Shown piece by piece: positions 5,741 through 6,419 of a stretch of 6,419 nt of DNA (the stretch's first letter is position 1; the number at the start of each line of letters is the position of its first letter). Source of the stretch: RGIG5612 sp050944475. Lineage in GTDB: Bacteria; Bacillota; Clostridia; Lachnospirales; Lachnospiraceae. The notes under the pieces were generated by a model. The model saw only the letters and a list, made by a program, of their open reading frames with translations, did no database searches and was not told where the DNA came from. The position numbers and the translations under genes are program-made. Location: the NCBI GenBank assembly GCA_050944475.1, contig JBMNRD010000010.1, positions 1-6,419 on the forward strand. The letters run 5' to 3'.

Positions 5741-5786
5741 CCGATAAACGATGGTCTCAAACCGCCATCGTTTATCGGTTTTGTTT
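5741..5786 (+). terminator. Intrinsic terminator of the operon
   Basis: CCGATAAACGATGG (5741-5754) and CCATCGTTTATCGG (5765-5778) form a perfect 14-bp stem with a 10-nt loop, followed by TTTTGTTT. It lies about 42 bases after the dehydrogenase stop. There is no U-run on the minus strand, so it acts for the rightward operon and not clearly for the converging gene. Confidence 0.92.
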
Positions 5787-5819
5787 CGTTTAACTCCGTG
5801 TCTTTATTTCCGCAGCATA

Positions 5820-6338
5820 TCACTGAGTTCCATATTCTGTCTCCGGTTCCCTCTCCGCCTTATACGCCTGAATCATCAGCCGCCTGCACACCTCAGGGAT
5901 TCTGTGCAGATATCTCCACAATGCTGCATCCGCCGCATCGTCGTCCCTCATATCCACGGGCTTTATTCTCTTGTAATGTAAAAACCCTTTTTCCATATAC
6001 CCGTTTCTGATTTCGTCAAGTATTTCAAATAATCTCCGCCCGGTAATGCCGTACCATTGGAGGCGGCTGCAAGACATTTCGTTCTTGCAAATATCGACAT
6101 TGAATAAGAATATCAGCTCTCCGCACGGATAATTCTTATCCTCCGAGACCGCCATCACCACATCTAAACCATGATGCGCCAACACTCTCCAACGATGTTC
6201 TCTCAACTTAAATACTCTTCCCGTCAAGTTAACTTGTTCGGCACCGGTTCCTTCTTTAATATTTGCTTCCGCATCAATTTCTTCTGTGGACATTATTTCA
6301 CCGCTCATCTTTTTCGTGGTCATTTCTTCTGTGTTCAT
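5820..6338 (-). CDS. Hypothetical protein with acidic repetitive N-terminus (172 aa)
   Basis: I do not recognise this family. The start at 6338 is chosen because AAGGAG (6344-6349 on the reverse strand) lies 5 bases upstream. The frame stays open to the window edge, so a longer form or an upstream coding region cannot be excluded. Residues 1-35 are low-complexity and acidic, with an imperfect repeat of NTEEM/STEEI units, and are probably disordered. From about residue 38 a compact domain begins: VFKLREHRWRVLAHHGLDVVMAV, PCGELIFLFNVDIC, and RRLFEILDEIRNGYMEKGF. A helical C-terminus follows (RDDDAADAALWRYLHRIPEVCRRLMIQAYKAE). It looks soluble, with no signal peptide or membrane segment. Cysteines lie at 72, 84, 90 and 151. 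It converges on the operon terminator and has no evident link to the operon's metabolism. It is more likely an accessory-region gene. Confidence 0.75.
   Translation of the reverse strand: MNTEEMTTKKMSGEIMSTEEIDAEANIKEGTGAEQVNLTGRVFKLREHRWRVLAHHGLDVVMAVSEDKNYPCGELIFLFNVDICKNEMSCSRLQWYGITGRRLFEILDEIRNGYMEKGFLHYKRIKPVDMRDDDAADAALWRYLHRIPEVCRRLMIQAYKAEREPETEYGTQ
6277..6333 (-). repeat. In-frame 12-bp direct repeat in the N-terminus of the 172-aa gene
   Basis: CACAGAAGAAAT occurs at 6322-6333 and again at 6277-6288 on the minus strand, exactly 45 bases (15 codons) apart. It encodes NTEEM and STEEI. The spacing in whole codons suggests duplication or slippage within the disordered N-terminal tail. 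Confidence 0.65.
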
Positions 6339-6419
6339 TTGTTCTCCTTTCTGCCGCTTGGCTTGCGTGCCGATTGTCGGCTGCGCATCTTGTTTGTCCT
6401 GCCCGGTAATACATATCAC

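Overview
The window looks like chromosomal DNA from an anaerobic low-to-mid GC Firmicute, probably a clostridial relative. This rests on the strong AGGAGG-type ribosome binding sites in front of most genes, a classical stem-plus-U-run terminator, sigma-A-like promoter elements and the PucR-type regulator. No rRNA, tRNA, CRISPR array, insertion sequence or phage module was seen.

Layout. The left edge (1 to about 480) appears decayed. It holds a minus-strand remnant resembling the C-terminal part of an NAD-dependent epimerase/dehydratase, next to a perfect 12-bp inverted repeat. A 70-residue stand-alone helical protein follows on the plus strand (664-876). It converges on a 502-residue PucR/CdaR-type regulator on the minus strand (934-2442). 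A compact divergent control region (2443-2595) separates the regulator from a plus-strand operon. That operon encodes a 406-residue cysteine-containing protein that looks like an internally duplicated V4R/ATC-hydrolase-like protein (2596-3816), a GcvT/T-protein-fold folate-dependent methyltransferase-like protein (3829-4818) and a classical short-chain dehydrogenase (4937-5698). A strong intrinsic terminator follows at 5741-5786. The right edge carries an unrecognised 172-residue minus-strand protein (5820-6338).

How the genes may work together (inference). The regulator and operon share a control region in which the two -35 elements meet at one base and a 17-bp near-perfect palindrome covers both promoters. 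This is the expected arrangement for an autoregulating, substrate-responsive regulator. The GcvT-like enzyme lacks glycine-cleavage neighbours (no P- or H-protein) and has altered residues in the usual folate-site loop. A specialised C1-group removal (an O-, N- or S-demethylation onto tetrahydrofolate) is therefore more likely than glycine cleavage. The dehydrogenase would oxidise or reduce an alcohol/ketone of the same substrate. The 406-residue protein has no assigned function and is the most novel component. A branched RNA structure ending in a U-run lies inside the operon, between the methyltransferase-like gene and the dehydrogenase, and may set their relative expression. The substrate cannot be read from the sequence.
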